The position numbers and the translations under genes are program-made. Below the pieces are notes generated by a model. The model was not told where the DNA came from. It did not search any database and saw nothing but the letters and a program-made list of their open reading frames with translations. From Cinnamomum chago (lineage: Eukaryota > Streptophyta > Magnoliopsida > Laurales > Lauraceae): a stretch of 64,000 bases of DNA. This document shows, one piece after another, positions 23,905-35,811 of the stretch. Positions within the stretch are counted from its first letter, which is position 1, and the number at the start of each line of letters is the position of its first letter. The stretch is from NCBI GenBank assembly GCA_038049695.1, contig CP142459.1, positions 67,386,001 to 67,450,000 of the forward strand. Direction: 5' to 3'.

Positions 23905-26232
23905 TTTAGTGTGTTAAACATAGCTTTTCTGTCTTTCTGTGTCTTTACATTCAACCCCCCATTTTTCTCTTGTTTTGACCACCTAAATAGTTTCATTTTA
24001 CCCCACATGGCAACAAAAGGCGAGTTCGAAGGGTGGGGGAGGGCTCCACGCCGGGAGCCTTGTGCCAGCCTGGAACACATGTATTTGCCACCAACATGGA
24101 TTTCGAATCAGTTTGAATTTAGGTGGGCCACACATGGCCGCTGTTCACGGAGATGTATAATTGCTAGTTGTATGTACGGTCAACCTGAGGAATGGATCTG
24201 CCTAACTTCTCTTTGAATGGAGTTTACTATGATATTGTAAAGATGTATTTCTTTTTTAACCCTATAAAAAAGGGTACTTTTGTGCGTGTTGAGGTTAACA
24301 TCCACCATTGCTCTTGAGCAGTCATAAAGGTAGTCGAGCTCTCACCCTCGCCCTCACCATAAAAATATTGTTATACCGTCTTCTATCACCTATTGATTTT
24401 GAGATGAGTGGTAGCTGAGGTGTAAGATCCTACAGTGCAATATCACATAAATTAAAAAAATTATAAAATAATATGAATATGGGTAGTTTTGTTATTTCTT
24501 CTAGTGTGGAGAATGTGCGGGAAAATATCTCAATTCTCATTATAAGATGAGGTTATCCATGACTAAATATCACCTTATGGTCCTTTTGAGACAAGGAAAT
24601 GGGAAGAAATATGGTTAAAAAGAACTCACAAGGCTTGCCATCAAACACAGCAAGTTACCAAACTAACTTGCCAGATTCAGTGGAGGCCACTCTCAGTAAC
24701 TCACCAACCTGAGTTGAGTGCCTTAGACGCCATAAATTCGGGCCCATGCAAATTTTGCCACTGTGCTATCCTAAACGGCCGAAGCAAATTGCACTGGGTG
24801 TGTTCTTTTTTGAAAAACAGCATCAATTCTCACCAAAACCCCTCAATATAATGCAGTTTAAGCTGCTTGACCATTTCTTATTTAGACATGCAATGGTTGA
24901 ATCAGGACTTCCCCACAAGAGAATATTTCACCATGATTGATGAAGTTGAAGGGCCCATAATCAATACTAATAATTAAGTGAGCCCCAATGTCTATAGCTC
25001 AGTGAGGAACAACTCAAAACTTTTAAACAGCTAATATGTTTTTGTTTCATTTTGTGGAGATAGTCCCCTTCTATTGCCTTTGTAAGTTATAGTGCATATA
25101 CCCCCCTCTCTCTCTCTCATCAATGAGGACTTCAACTTACGATTGCTATCTTCTCTGAGGTAGACCACATGGTCATGTTTTGCCAATGAGTAGTTTATAG
25201 GTAGAAATACAAAGTCATCTCCAAATAAAGTCCACTTCTTCTTTTTTTTCTTTTTTTTATGTCTGCTTACAAAATAGACAAGTAGACCAAGTTAGCTATT
25301 TATATAGTTGTCCTTTCACAAGTCCTTCTCCAAAACAAAATGGGGTTGATGTGAGAAGTTGGAGATAGGTTCTATAGTAGATTGATGAACGGACCTATTT
25401 TACTGAAGAAGGAAAAAAAGCAGGAACCACTGACTTTGCTTTGATGCTGGATTACCTTTTGGTGATTGGATGATTATGCCTCATTGTTTTTAAAAACAAG
25501 ACGTTTAATTTAAAACTGTACTTTCCCGCTCAATTTTACCATCTCTTCTTCACTATTCATTTGAATTGTTTACTGGTCTTGATTGACTACACTTAAAGAC
25601 AAATGAGAGTGGCTCACATCAAGAATTCAAAGGTGGGTAGTTGGCAATTGATTATGCCGCCACACGATTCAAATTTAAAGCAATCCTTGATGACTAGGTT
25701 GCATATTGTATGCACCTGATCAATATCATTGCACAGCCCTCTTTGCAAGTGAGGTTGGGACCCTCATCACCCTTCACATGCTTCCCAACAATGGATGAAG
25801 GATTGAAGGACATTGTCCAATGTTTCCCTATCAACATGGACTTGTCATTCGAGCGGTCGAGGGGCCTAACTACCAAAAAAAAAAAAAGGGAAAGGAAAAG
25901 ATGAAAGGTGTGGCCCATCCACTGAGAGTAGGGAAAGGTTTTCCGTATGGAAAGTGCTCTACCGGAGCACTCATCAAACTGTCCCCAAAGGCAAACCCCT
26001 ATTGAATTCACTCATTCTCCCATGATGACCGGCATTGATCCAAATGGATTACAAAGCGTAGGGGTGCATGAAAAAAAAATTCTTTCTTGATGGTAGCACG
26101 TAACTTGTTTGCAAGTTTGTAATGCTACCATGAAGCTCATTGTGATATTCGTACAAACCCTCTCACCTTTGTTTGGATACATTCTCTACGGGAACCTCAT
26201 GAATTTGAGAAATTTCAAAGCCAACATAAGTG

Positions 26233-26236
<4 letters not shown>

Positions 26237-26287
<51 letters not shown>
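26237..26287. repeat. (CT)n microsatellite
   Basis: About 25 uninterrupted CT units, directly visible. Confidence 0.95.
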
Positions 26288-26288
<1 letters not shown>

Positions 26289-28782
26289 ATTTTTTATTTT
26301 TCTTTCTGACAAGGGTGTTCTGATGGTATTTGACCTAAAGGAACTAATCTCCTAAGCGACCCAACGCCTATATAAGTTGTTCATGGAGTATTTGTAAATA
26401 TCTTTTTATTTGATTTTTAAAATTAAAAAAAAACAAATCTTTTGAAATGTCAATTTTTACCTTTCAAATTCTCCAAATTTCAAAATTCTAAATGATAGAT
26501 TGTAACAGAAAGTTTGAAAACCCAGTGGAGGAGAGCATTTGGGAACTTGAATTCTTCCCAATAGAAATTCTCTAAATTCCCACAAACACAATGGGTAGTT
26601 TCATATGATCTAATTTATTTGGGATACTACTCCCTATGTTGATTTTAACACCTTTTATATATACAAAAGATGGTTTTAGAACTTGATGGCTACGTACCAA
26701 GCAATCGAGGTTTGAGACTTTGGACACAATTCCTTTGCGTGGGAGCAATACATAACTTGTCCACTTGGAAAGTGGAAACCACATGAACCGAGGGTTTTCC
26801 AACCTGCCAACCAAAGAAGGCAATGTGTAAACTAGTATGGTGATGTTATTCGTATATTGTTCAATCTTCACTCCTAAGTCCTAACCACCTCCTCATGCCC
26901 CATGCATTAATATATAATAAGGAGATCTCATAAGATATGCTTTCTTATTTAAATATAAAAGTAACTTGAGAAAACTAAGTTCCTTGATTATTAAGGGATT
27001 AGTGGTGTAAAGTGTGTGGTTTCATACTCTGCTAAAATTTATTTTCATGTTGGTGAACGAAAGCGATTTTGTCCTCCCCAAAAGTAGAAAAGGGATTTTC
27101 CTGGAATTGAAAAAATATTTAGTTCAAAATTTATACAGTTTCAAATGAAAATTATTGTAGCAAATCAAGAAAAAAATTTGCATGAAATTTTGGATGATTT
27201 TCAGAGTCAGGAGTCGGGATCGGATTCTAAGGTGATATGTTGAAATTAATGCAATACTATCAAAATATTCATCTTAAGAATAAAAAGTATTCAAGTGTTA
27301 ACTATCACCTCGGCTCTTATGTGTGTTCCACCCTTTTATTGTTTTTTTAGCCACTTAGCCCACCTATGATCAAGTTGCCTCCCTCACAAACAAGGGACAA
27401 CCCACTAGGAAAATGAATTAGTACACCTCCAAATTTGGCCTCCACCCAATTGTACACGTGTCATCTTGGATTGAAAAAGAAAATGATATCTAAATTCTTT
27501 TAACAATAAAAAAAATTTGAGATTCAATCCAACAGTAGATAAAGATTTGATGATAGTGAAGCAGAGCTTTGTACTGACTCATGAGGGGATGAGAGTGTAA
27601 AAGGGCCCACACTAATCCAAGGTGGCCCCCAATGGACCCCGCAGAGCCGGACTACATATGCAAGAGCTCATAGGAGAACATTTCTCTATTATTCAGAAGC
27701 CTCTTATATTGGCGCATCTATTCTTAAATACATGGGGCAACTACTAAAACCAATCCCTTCATATTCTTGGCCCCTTTCAGTTGGTGCTAGTCCTAGTTTG
27801 AGACTAACTCAGACAATGATCCATTAAACATTATCACAAGAAAGCTGTACAATGTGCAGCAATTGAACTTGAGGCACTAAAAAGGACTAGGATCATTTGA
27901 TTCAAGTAAGATAATGGACAACCCTAATCAACATGCTAACCTATGAAATACCAAGTGTGCGCCTGCAAGAATTTAAGTTTGGTTGAAGACATCTCAGTGA
28001 CATAAGGAAATATACTCCACAAGATGAGGTATTAATTTCTGAAAATGAAAATTCTAAGATTTTTAAAATTTTCTTATTTTTACAAAAAGAAAAAAAAAAT
28101 TAACCACGTGTACCACTGGAAGTCTTCCCTCTTATAGCCTTCAGCACACAATGGGAGAATCCATAGTGTAAGCACATGGACAGATGATTTGAGTTCTTTA
28201 TGGGCGGCTGAACTGAATATGTGGCAAGCATTGTAAGTTGCAAACCAACCACCAATTAGGCCTTGTATATACATCAACCCAAAATTCACAACAGTCACAT
28301 GATCGGAGCCATTTGTTTCAGAGAAGAGTGCAAAAAAGTGAATCACCATCTCGAACAAGTCAAAATAACTCACCTCAAACTTGAATGAGCAAGACTTCAC
28401 AAAACACATCAATCGGACAATCCACACCAGTTTCAAAAGATATAAAAGATCTTTAAGAAAGACATCAACCAACCATTATTTTCTGAAAATTTCTTGCACT
28501 TGTCCAATTAAAGTGAGTTAAAGGTCTTTACTCGTAGAATCCTCCCTGATACATAAGTAGTGTACAGTGCTAATGTGACGAAAACTAAAAAACATCAAGC
28601 AAGAATATGATAAATAGGACCTAATATCCAAAAATCATAATTGTTTTTATCAGATCTACCACGTAAAAATTATTATGACAAAACCACTGGATATCACTCA
28701 CCATATTGGATTTAAAAAATAAAAATTAAAATGGAATACATAGCTGACCATGTGTGTGTCAAACATTCAAACCCCATTTAAA

Positions 28783-31709
28783 TTAGAGCGCCAACTCCGC
28801 AATCTGTATCGCATTAAGAGCAGCTCCCTTGCGAATCTGGTCACCGCAGACGAATATATCCAACCTGCTCCAAAACCTTCATTTTCAGTGCAATGCCATG
28901 CGGAAATTGAATGATTGTAAAAAAATAACTCTATACCCATCTCTCCACAGTGCGCATCAGAAACCAAGCATCTGTATGACCCACCACGTTGATGACTAAC
29001 CCAGAATTCATTGGCCAAGCTTACTGCAACGGTACATTTGTTTTCAATGACCACGCGATGAGTGGACTGGTAACAGGGTTTAGCTAATGCATCAGCAGGG
29101 CGGGTCACAACTTTGGGATCTCCTGATCAGGCCAGCCTCTTTTTTTTTTTTTTTTTTTTTTTTAATTTATAAAAAAGAGAACATGAGCCAGGTTTACTGC
29201 ATGTGGAAATTAGCAAACATCTGTAACGAATCTTACCCATAATATCCATCTTGAGAAACATCCTGACGTATCCGGCCAACTGCAACATCATCTTTGTTGG
29301 AGACCTGGAAATAATAGGGAACATCATCTTTGTTGGATACCTGGAAACAATAGGGTAGGAAAGTGATTGGAAGAGAGAGAGACCTCCAAGGGGGTAGGAA
29401 AGTGATTGGAATCCCGTTCATCAATAACAACCACACCAGCAGCACTCCTAAGAATTTCTCTTGCAGAATCCTAAACAATCAATAAAAAAAAAAAAAATTG
29501 AACAGAACCATGTTAGAACATCTCAATAGCACACCTCAATTGGGGCAGGAGACATGGTAGACAGCTAAGGTCATACAGAATGAAGGCCCATTTGGATAAC
29601 CGAAAATTTTAAGCAGGAGCAACATCACAAAATGGATATTGTATTGTTATTTCCACTTAACTATGCATTTAAAATAATTCTATCTTCTTGGCCTCATCAG
29701 CCCCTTATGGACCTAATTCAACAGTCATTAGGTGAAGTAAACCAAAGTTATCCAATCGAACAAAACAGAAAATCCAAAAGAAAAGATTTTGTTTTCATTC
29801 AAATGGGGGTGTGTATGTATATAGACCCAGATCCGGCCCAACCAACTGAGACCAAATCCAGTAACTGAGGATTCAGGCTATCCAATGGGGTGTATCATGT
29901 ATGTAGACCCAGGTCCAGCCCAACCAACTGAGCCCGAGTCTAGTAACTGAGGATTAAGGCTATATCCAATGGGGCATATGTATACCCAGGTCCGACCCAA
30001 CCAAACGAGCCTGAGTCCAGTAACTGAGGATTTAGGCTTTCCAATGGGCTCTGGTCATACATTTTGTTTTAATATGAGCTTTATTCAGGTGACAACTATC
30101 CTCACGTAAGGATGGTGCAATCTGGCCAATGGGGCCCCAAAGTCAAGGCATGAGTTTCAAGACTATATCATGTAAGTTCAAAAAGCAATAACATCAAGCA
30201 TAGTGCTGGCAATAGAAACCAGCATTATCATATTCTATTTCTAACTAAAAAATTTGAGCTACAAGAGCCACACTATAACCCACATTACAACATTACCTCA
30301 TCAAGTGGCTTCTCGAATTGAAGATTCACACTCTCAGCATGCGCACGCATCACAGGAACTCTTACACAAGTGGCAGTCACCTTGACGTTCATGTCGTTCT
30401 GGAACAATGTTTAGAAACAGGTTAAACACGAATGCACGCCGCGCGCCCGAGCACGCACGCACACACACAGAAGGCTCGTACCAAACTACCAATTGAAAAA
30501 AAAGGATTACCCATATTTTTCGCGTTTCTTTCACTAGTTTCATTTCCTCTTCATTATACCCATTAGAGAGAACCGGCGCATTGTGTGAGAAAAGATTAAA
30601 TGCATACTGCATAGAAGTTCAGTTATTAAGAGATTTTGTAGTCTATAGATATAATTAATGTTACAAAAAACCAAAAAAGAAAAGAAGCCAACCTGTTGCT
30701 TGAATATTTTACAAGTTGGTTCCTTGCCCTCTAGGACCTAACTAAACAAAACAGAGAAACATAAGCTCCATAATTATAATGTGTTGATAGTTGAATATTC
30801 CGTTATACAAATGTAACAAGCATAATGAACGAAACAAAGGAAATAGTGGTAGAGAACCTCGCGAGTCTGCAGTTCCAGCTCTTCCATTGCCGCAGCACCA
30901 GCACCACTGGCTGCCTGATATGTGCTAACAACCATTCGTATTACCTGGAATATGCAATGCACCATCAAAGAAGAGCCGGCGGGATCAGTTTCTAAAAACT
31001 TCAATCATGTTAATCTTTCAGCCCCAAAACTAAATGGCGAAAAAACTTGAGAAAGAAGGATGGAATCTTCCAGCAAACCAGTCAATATTAATGCTTGGAA
31101 GCATTGAACTCACATCCACAGCAAGTAAAATGTCATGGAAATCTACCAAGATTGAGATATACAAAATTAAGCATAAACAAATTAATTACACCTTGACATG
31201 GCAATTGTACTCAAAACAATAGAGTGCAAAGAGTAAAATTAATGCATTGCAGAAGTCTCTCTCACACATGTTAAAAACCAAATCAGATTCAGGCCTGAAT
31301 TCAAACTTGAAATTACTAGCCTAAGAATGTACCTCAGTTGTTACCATGATTACACTTGAATAAAGTACACTTGGCATGTAGGTGAGGACGGTTGGTCTCA
31401 TAAAATATAGATCGAGAGACCACTAGTCAAATAAAAGATTGGTTGGTGGCTTATGGTATAAAAGATCAGCCACATTGAAAACAGTTGGATATCTTATTGA
31501 AGGCAACGGTTCTGAATCTTCAGTGCTTCCATATTTATTATAATTACTTCTATTTTCTTTAATCAGAGACTGGATTTTGATAGATAGCCAATCTAACACA
31601 CCTTATGTTTATATCAAGCCCTTTGGTCAAGATTTCATAGCATGTTTGTAATTGATATTTTTTCTGGATGAACAAAGATTAAAAACAGTTCAAATCATAG
31701 TTCTCTCTC

Positions 31710-31752
<43 letters not shown>

Positions 31753-33276
31753 CTATCTATCTAAAGATATAATTCATTTTCAAATGTTCTTTGATCAATT
31801 TTTTATGTGCTTGATTACTTGTTTGCAAAATTTATGACTTTCATGCATGACATAACATATCTGACCCGCAGAAATAGCTAACAGAATTGTAGTGTACTGT
31901 ATCCCTAACACCCCACCCTTCTTTTTTATGCACTTGATTACTTTTTTGCATAATTTATCACTTACATGCAAGACATGACATATCTGACCGAATAGCTATC
32001 AGCATTGTAGTACACACCATATCAAATTTTGTAAATATGCGATTTTAATGTTTTTAAGCTTTCTACTATATTATTCCTCTACAAAATTTTATAAATGTGT
32101 TCATCCATGGTGTTTTCTTTAAAAAATAATGATAATCATAAATAGAACACAAAAGCCTGAACACCTAAAATTTTCATTTCAAGGGCAAACCAGAATGGTC
32201 ACTAGAACAGAAATGGCATGTACAGTTTACATATTTTAGCAGAATGGAGAGTCAATTTCATTGTAACTACAGAAGCATATAAAGAATAAAAGACAAAATT
32301 ACATTAGGTGCAATGCAATAGTGATTTTACGATTACACCTCGATCAATATGTCATCACCACCAGCAGCATTGTTATGGAGCATTATTAAGAAAGAAAAAG
32401 GAAACATGTATATAAACATGTGTTCCCACCAAATGTGGACCAATTACAAACTATGATGCACAGATACGGCATGGATATGGTAAGGACACGTCATAGACAC
32501 GGCAGAGACACGGATTTAACACATAAAAAGTGAAGTATCGGATACGATACGACACGATACGTTGTCCATTTTGAAGTATCCGTGCATCATAGATTACAAA
32601 TGTAAAGAAAAACCAATAACAATCTGTTACTCGCAGTTCAGGGTACATCCAAATGCCATGGAAAAGGAGCAAAAGAAAGATTGCCTAGTACAGCAAACCA
32701 CAATACCTTGGCATGACGATGGAGAGGGGTGGCAGCCATCAAGCATATGATGGTGGAGCAATTGGGATTGGCAATGAGAGCCCCCTTCCCTGAGCCAAGC
32801 TTAATGTGGTCCATTGCTTGAGGATTTACCTCTGGGATGATAAGTGGGACACCCTCGTCCATTCGGAATGCCGAACTATTGTCAATGACGATACAACCCT
32901 GAGAAACTGCAACAGGTCCAAATTTCTTGCTTATGGATCCACCTGCACTGAAAAGGGCAATGTCGATGCCACCAAAACTGTCCTCATTGAGCTCTTCTAT
33001 GATGTACTCCTTGTCCTCAAAGGTGAGGTGATTGCCAGCAGAGCGTTTGCTAGCAAGCATGCGGATACTTCGATAAGGAAAATCACGGTCAGAAAGAACA
33101 TGAAGGAACTCCTGACCAACAGCCCCAGTGACACCCACAACAGCCAAAGAAGGGCCATCTTCCTTCAGACCCATGCGTACAGTGAAGTTCCCACTCCAGT
33201 TCTTGCTGCTGTTTCTTCCACCCCGAGCAAGAAAAGTACTAGAAGTGAGATGATGGTGGTAAGCAGCAGCCTGCAT
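28783..33276 (-). CDS. ASD: Aspartate-semialdehyde dehydrogenase, plastid precursor, 8 exons, complete
   Basis: Exons 33276-32707, 30944-30858, 30737-30693, 30606-30511, 30398-30297, 29470-29384, 29304-29237 and 28864-28783 (stop TAA) join in phase to 378 aa, close to the known plant length. Residues 1-35 are Ser/His/Arg-rich and look like a chloroplast transit peptide. GVTGAVG (48-54) is the NADP-binding turn; NPNCSTI carries the catalytic Cys173; TYQAASG has Gln200; RVPVMRAHAES gives Arg279 and His286 of the active site. Known role: NADPH-dependent reduction of aspartyl phosphate to aspartate semialdehyde in the aspartate pathway (Lys, Thr, Met, Ile), in plastids. The start is the first Met of the exon 1 frame. 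Introns carry a MITE, an 83-bp tandem repeat and a duplicated acceptor at exon 7. A 5' UTR exon further upstream, beyond the retrotransposon, is possible but unproven. Confidence 0.96.
29284..29355 (-). repeat. 36-bp tandem duplication spanning the exon 7 splice acceptor of ASADH
   Basis: On the minus strand two consecutive 36-base units differ at only two positions. Each contains a TTTCCAG acceptor followed by GT(A/C)TCCAACAAAGATG, the first codons of exon 7. Using the downstream acceptor (exon start 29304) gives the conserved protein and a 79-base intron. The upstream one (29340) would give a 43-base intron and add 12 in-frame residues. Confidence 0.9.
29805..30045. repeat. Tandem repeat, about 83-bp unit, three copies, ASADH intron 5
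   Basis: Units start at about 29805, 29887 and 29971. Each contains CCCAACCAA(C/A), AGTAACTGAGGAT and a TCCAATGGG boundary. The third unit is slightly shorter. Confidence 0.88.
31712..32025. repeat. Microsatellite and about 120-bp tandem duplication in ASADH intron 1
   Basis: An (AT)n(GT)n(AT)n(CTAT)n composite microsatellite covers about 31712-31765. Immediately after, a segment starting TTTTATGTGCTTGATTACTT (near 31800) is repeated in diverged form from about 31924. Both copies contain a CATATCTGACC motif and an ATTGTAGT motif. Confidence 0.75.
32451..32592. mobile_element. Short hAT-type MITE, copy 2
   Basis: 142 bp with inverted ends CTATGATGCACAGATAC and GTATCCGTGCATCATAG, flanked by a perfect 8-bp duplication ATTACAAA (32443-32450 and 32593-32600). 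Same family as 1188-1328, by its ends and its GATAC/GTATC-rich interior. Inserted in intron 1 of the ASADH gene. Confidence 0.92.
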
Positions 33277-34320
33277 TTTTTTTATTTTCAGATGCCAACT
33301 GGTACACCTTGCTTGCTAGTTCACTTACAAAACTGCAGGATAAAAAATACATCAGCAAATAGAAACTTATTTAAAACAAAGTTTTACTTTAGGTGCCTTG
33401 GCATTCTCCTAGTGGTTTCAGGAGAAAGGATGTAATTGGAAACTCTTAGCAAGAAATAGTCCATGCCTGGTCATATTTAGGGTTTTGGTTTGAACCCTGT
33501 GTTACTTGCATTGATAGGACAACTTAACAGTTAACAGCAATGACACAGAACGAGAACTTTCGGTGCAGGTTATTTCCAAATGATGTTATGCTATTACTGA
33601 AATAAGAAACTAACTAAATAATAAAGTAGAACTTTGGAGAAAAAACTTTTGAGGTAGACTATGATTTTATATGATCACGAGTTATATTCATTTCAATGTC
33701 TAAATGGAAATTGAAAATTGCAACAACTCAAATACGATATGGAATGAATCTAACAACACCATATGTAATCACTTTATCCCCCACATGCGACCAATCCCAA
33801 CCTAGTAACAATCCTATCAGTTTGAATGGCTTGGGCCAGTTGGAAATAATGTTCAAACAACATCATGAATTTCATTCTAGCAAGGAAATCATTCTATAAA
33901 AGGAGCAAAGGCGAGGAAACCTCTTTAGTTTTTTCAAAATTAATGATCTATTCTTACAGAGGAGGAGGAGATGCTTTAAAACAACACTCTTGTCTATGTG
34001 ATTCTTCCACTAAATCCATCTACAACAAACCAGAAAAAGGGTATGCCAAAAAGGACATGGACAGAAGTATCAAGAATATATCTGAAGAAATGAGCAACCC
34101 ATATGAGGACTTGGCCCAAGATAGACTAGAATGGCAAAGCGTATTCCCTTGGCATCATTCATCTGAAAATGAATTTGAAGACAAATAAGAGCTTAAGACA
34201 CAAATCAAGTAACTCGGGCAGCTGATGTGGAATGGCGTCCCATTTGGTTCTTATACTTTTTTTCTACTAATTAAGTTAAAAGATCCCATTTTTACAATGT
34301 AAGAACCCGCGACACAATTG
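33277..34320. other. Region just upstream of the ASADH start codon
   Basis: No gene recognised. A plus-strand frame at 33865-34185 ends with AQDRLEWQSVFPW, which faintly recalls the tail of an RTE-type LINE protein, but nothing else supports it. Otherwise AT-rich sequence that probably contains the proximal promoter, or a 5' UTR intron, of ASADH. Confidence 0.4.
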
Positions 34321-34325
34321 CCCTG

Positions 34326-34690
34326 TGATGCAGCAGCAATTCCACGTTATTGCAACAAGAGGCGTGGTCCACATGTGGGACCCGTACCATTCTGATTTGT
34401 TAATTGTTATTAGTTTCTAATTTTTATTTAAGAAGTTGTGTTTAGGAATAGTTTCTAATTTGGATAGGATTATTATTTGGTTTCCTAGTTTGATTAGGAT
34501 TGTTTCTTAGGATTTAAGTTTCTTTTACTATTTATATGGCTTGTAGAGAATTATTTATGAGAGATTAGAATTGGTTAATAGAATTTCCCATGTGGATTTT
34601 TCGTTGGAGACTGTTTCTTCTTCGAGTGATTGTTCTTCGGAACCCTAAATTGTGCCCAGGCACTTGCATCCTAACCCTAGGATTGCATCA
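34326..34690 (+). repeat. 5' LTR
   Basis: 365 bp, TG...CA, same length as the right LTR and about nine mismatches to it. Contains a TATTTATATGG stretch that could act as a TATA element. Confidence 0.93.
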
Positions 34691-34692
34691 AT

Positions 34693-34704
34693 TGGTATCA
34701 GAGC
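34693..34704 (+). promoter_or_regulatory. Primer-binding site, initiator methionine tRNA type
   Basis: TGGTATCAGAGC begins two bases after the left LTR and is the usual complement to the 3' end of plant initiator tRNA-Met. Confidence 0.9.
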
Positions 34705-35811
34705 CGAACGATCCTCGATCGTCGACATGTTACCCCTACCCATTATCCATCAACTCCGTCCATTCCCTGCACCATCGAAAATCCCTCCATGTCCAAGAGT
34801 CCCAGACTATCGCACACTGCCAGAACATAAAACCCATCTTCCCAACGCAGCCACCTTTGTTGAATCAGCCAATCAGTGCCTCTTCGTCCATAACTCGATC
34901 ACTATCTCATCTCCGTCAATCCCAGTCCCTCACACCAGTCATCATACCATCTGCTACCCCACATCCCCAAGGTCACCCAAGCCTCGACATCAAACCCCAC
35001 CCAGAATCCCCAAACCCAGCCCAGACCGCAGAATCCCCACTCCCATTCCACCAGACTTCCTAAACCGCCTAACCCAGCCATCGTCGTGTTCCATACCAGT
35101 CGAGAAACCTCTAGCAACAACCTAAATTCCAACACCCCTACTTTCAGAACCCCTTTTCGCAGTCGTCACTCTCCCTGCTACCCCGAAAACCATCGTCGCC
35201 TTCGTATGATCTCCAACTTCATTACCCCACACCAGAGAAAAAAAAAAAAAAGCAGAGAAGAGAAGAAGAAGAAGAGGCGAAGAGAAAGGAATTGTGTACC
35301 TTTCATCACGGACTCATCCGGCAACGTCACCGTCGCCCCGCACCAGCAGCGCCATCGCCAGGCCCCTCCATCGTTAATAGCCGCCAGCGCCATCGCTTTG
35401 CCACCGCCAGTTCCATTATCTTCTCTTCATCTTCGTTTGAGCAATAAGCAAAAAGGGAGGGAAGGAGGGCTCAGTTCTTTTCTCCCTTTCCGGCGCTCGA
35501 ATCGAAACAGGGGTATTCACCAACCATTGGGCCTCCTCTACACTTGGGCCAAGTCCATTCCAAGCCTAGTTTCTAGTTCGGTCCACAGGTGGATTTGACC
35601 CGTTGAAGAAGCCCACAAACAGCAGATCCATACCTTCCAGCAAACTTCAGCCAACGACAATTCTTGACCAAGATCAACCGTTGGATCTTGTTTCCGCACT
35701 ATCACAGCCATCCGCCATCAGATTTCAGATCCGTTTTCGTCAGCATGATCATGAAGAGCAGATCTAAACATCATGTCAGTCAGAACTTTTAAATTTGCTT
35801 TAAACAAAAAC

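Larger units (their letters stand above)
23496..28782. other. Intergenic region between PI4K beta promoter side and ASADH 3' end
   Basis: No gene recognised. It contains a (TA)n microsatellite at 23865-23901 and a (CT)n microsatellite at 26237-26287. Open frames of 100-130 codons on the minus strand (25694-26011, 28080-28472) show no family motif and no supporting splice structure. The first few hundred bases below 28782 probably include the 3' UTR of the dehydrogenase gene. Confidence 0.5.

Noticed and set aside
25694..26011. 105-codon minus-strand open frame in the intergenic region
   Set aside because: No family resemblance and overlapping frames on the other strand; treated as chance.
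28080..28472. 130-codon minus-strand open frame downstream of ASADH
   Set aside because: No recognisable domain, no splice or promoter context, and it overlaps the expected 3' UTR side of ASADH; treated as chance.
33865..34185. Small plus-strand gene between ASADH and the retroelement
   Set aside because: Only a weak resemblance of its last residues to an RTE-type tail; no other support.
34590..35598. Overlapping proline/serine-rich frames of about 160 codons
   Set aside because: They lie in the LTR and leader of the gag-pro retroelement before the gag start at 35812 and look compositional.
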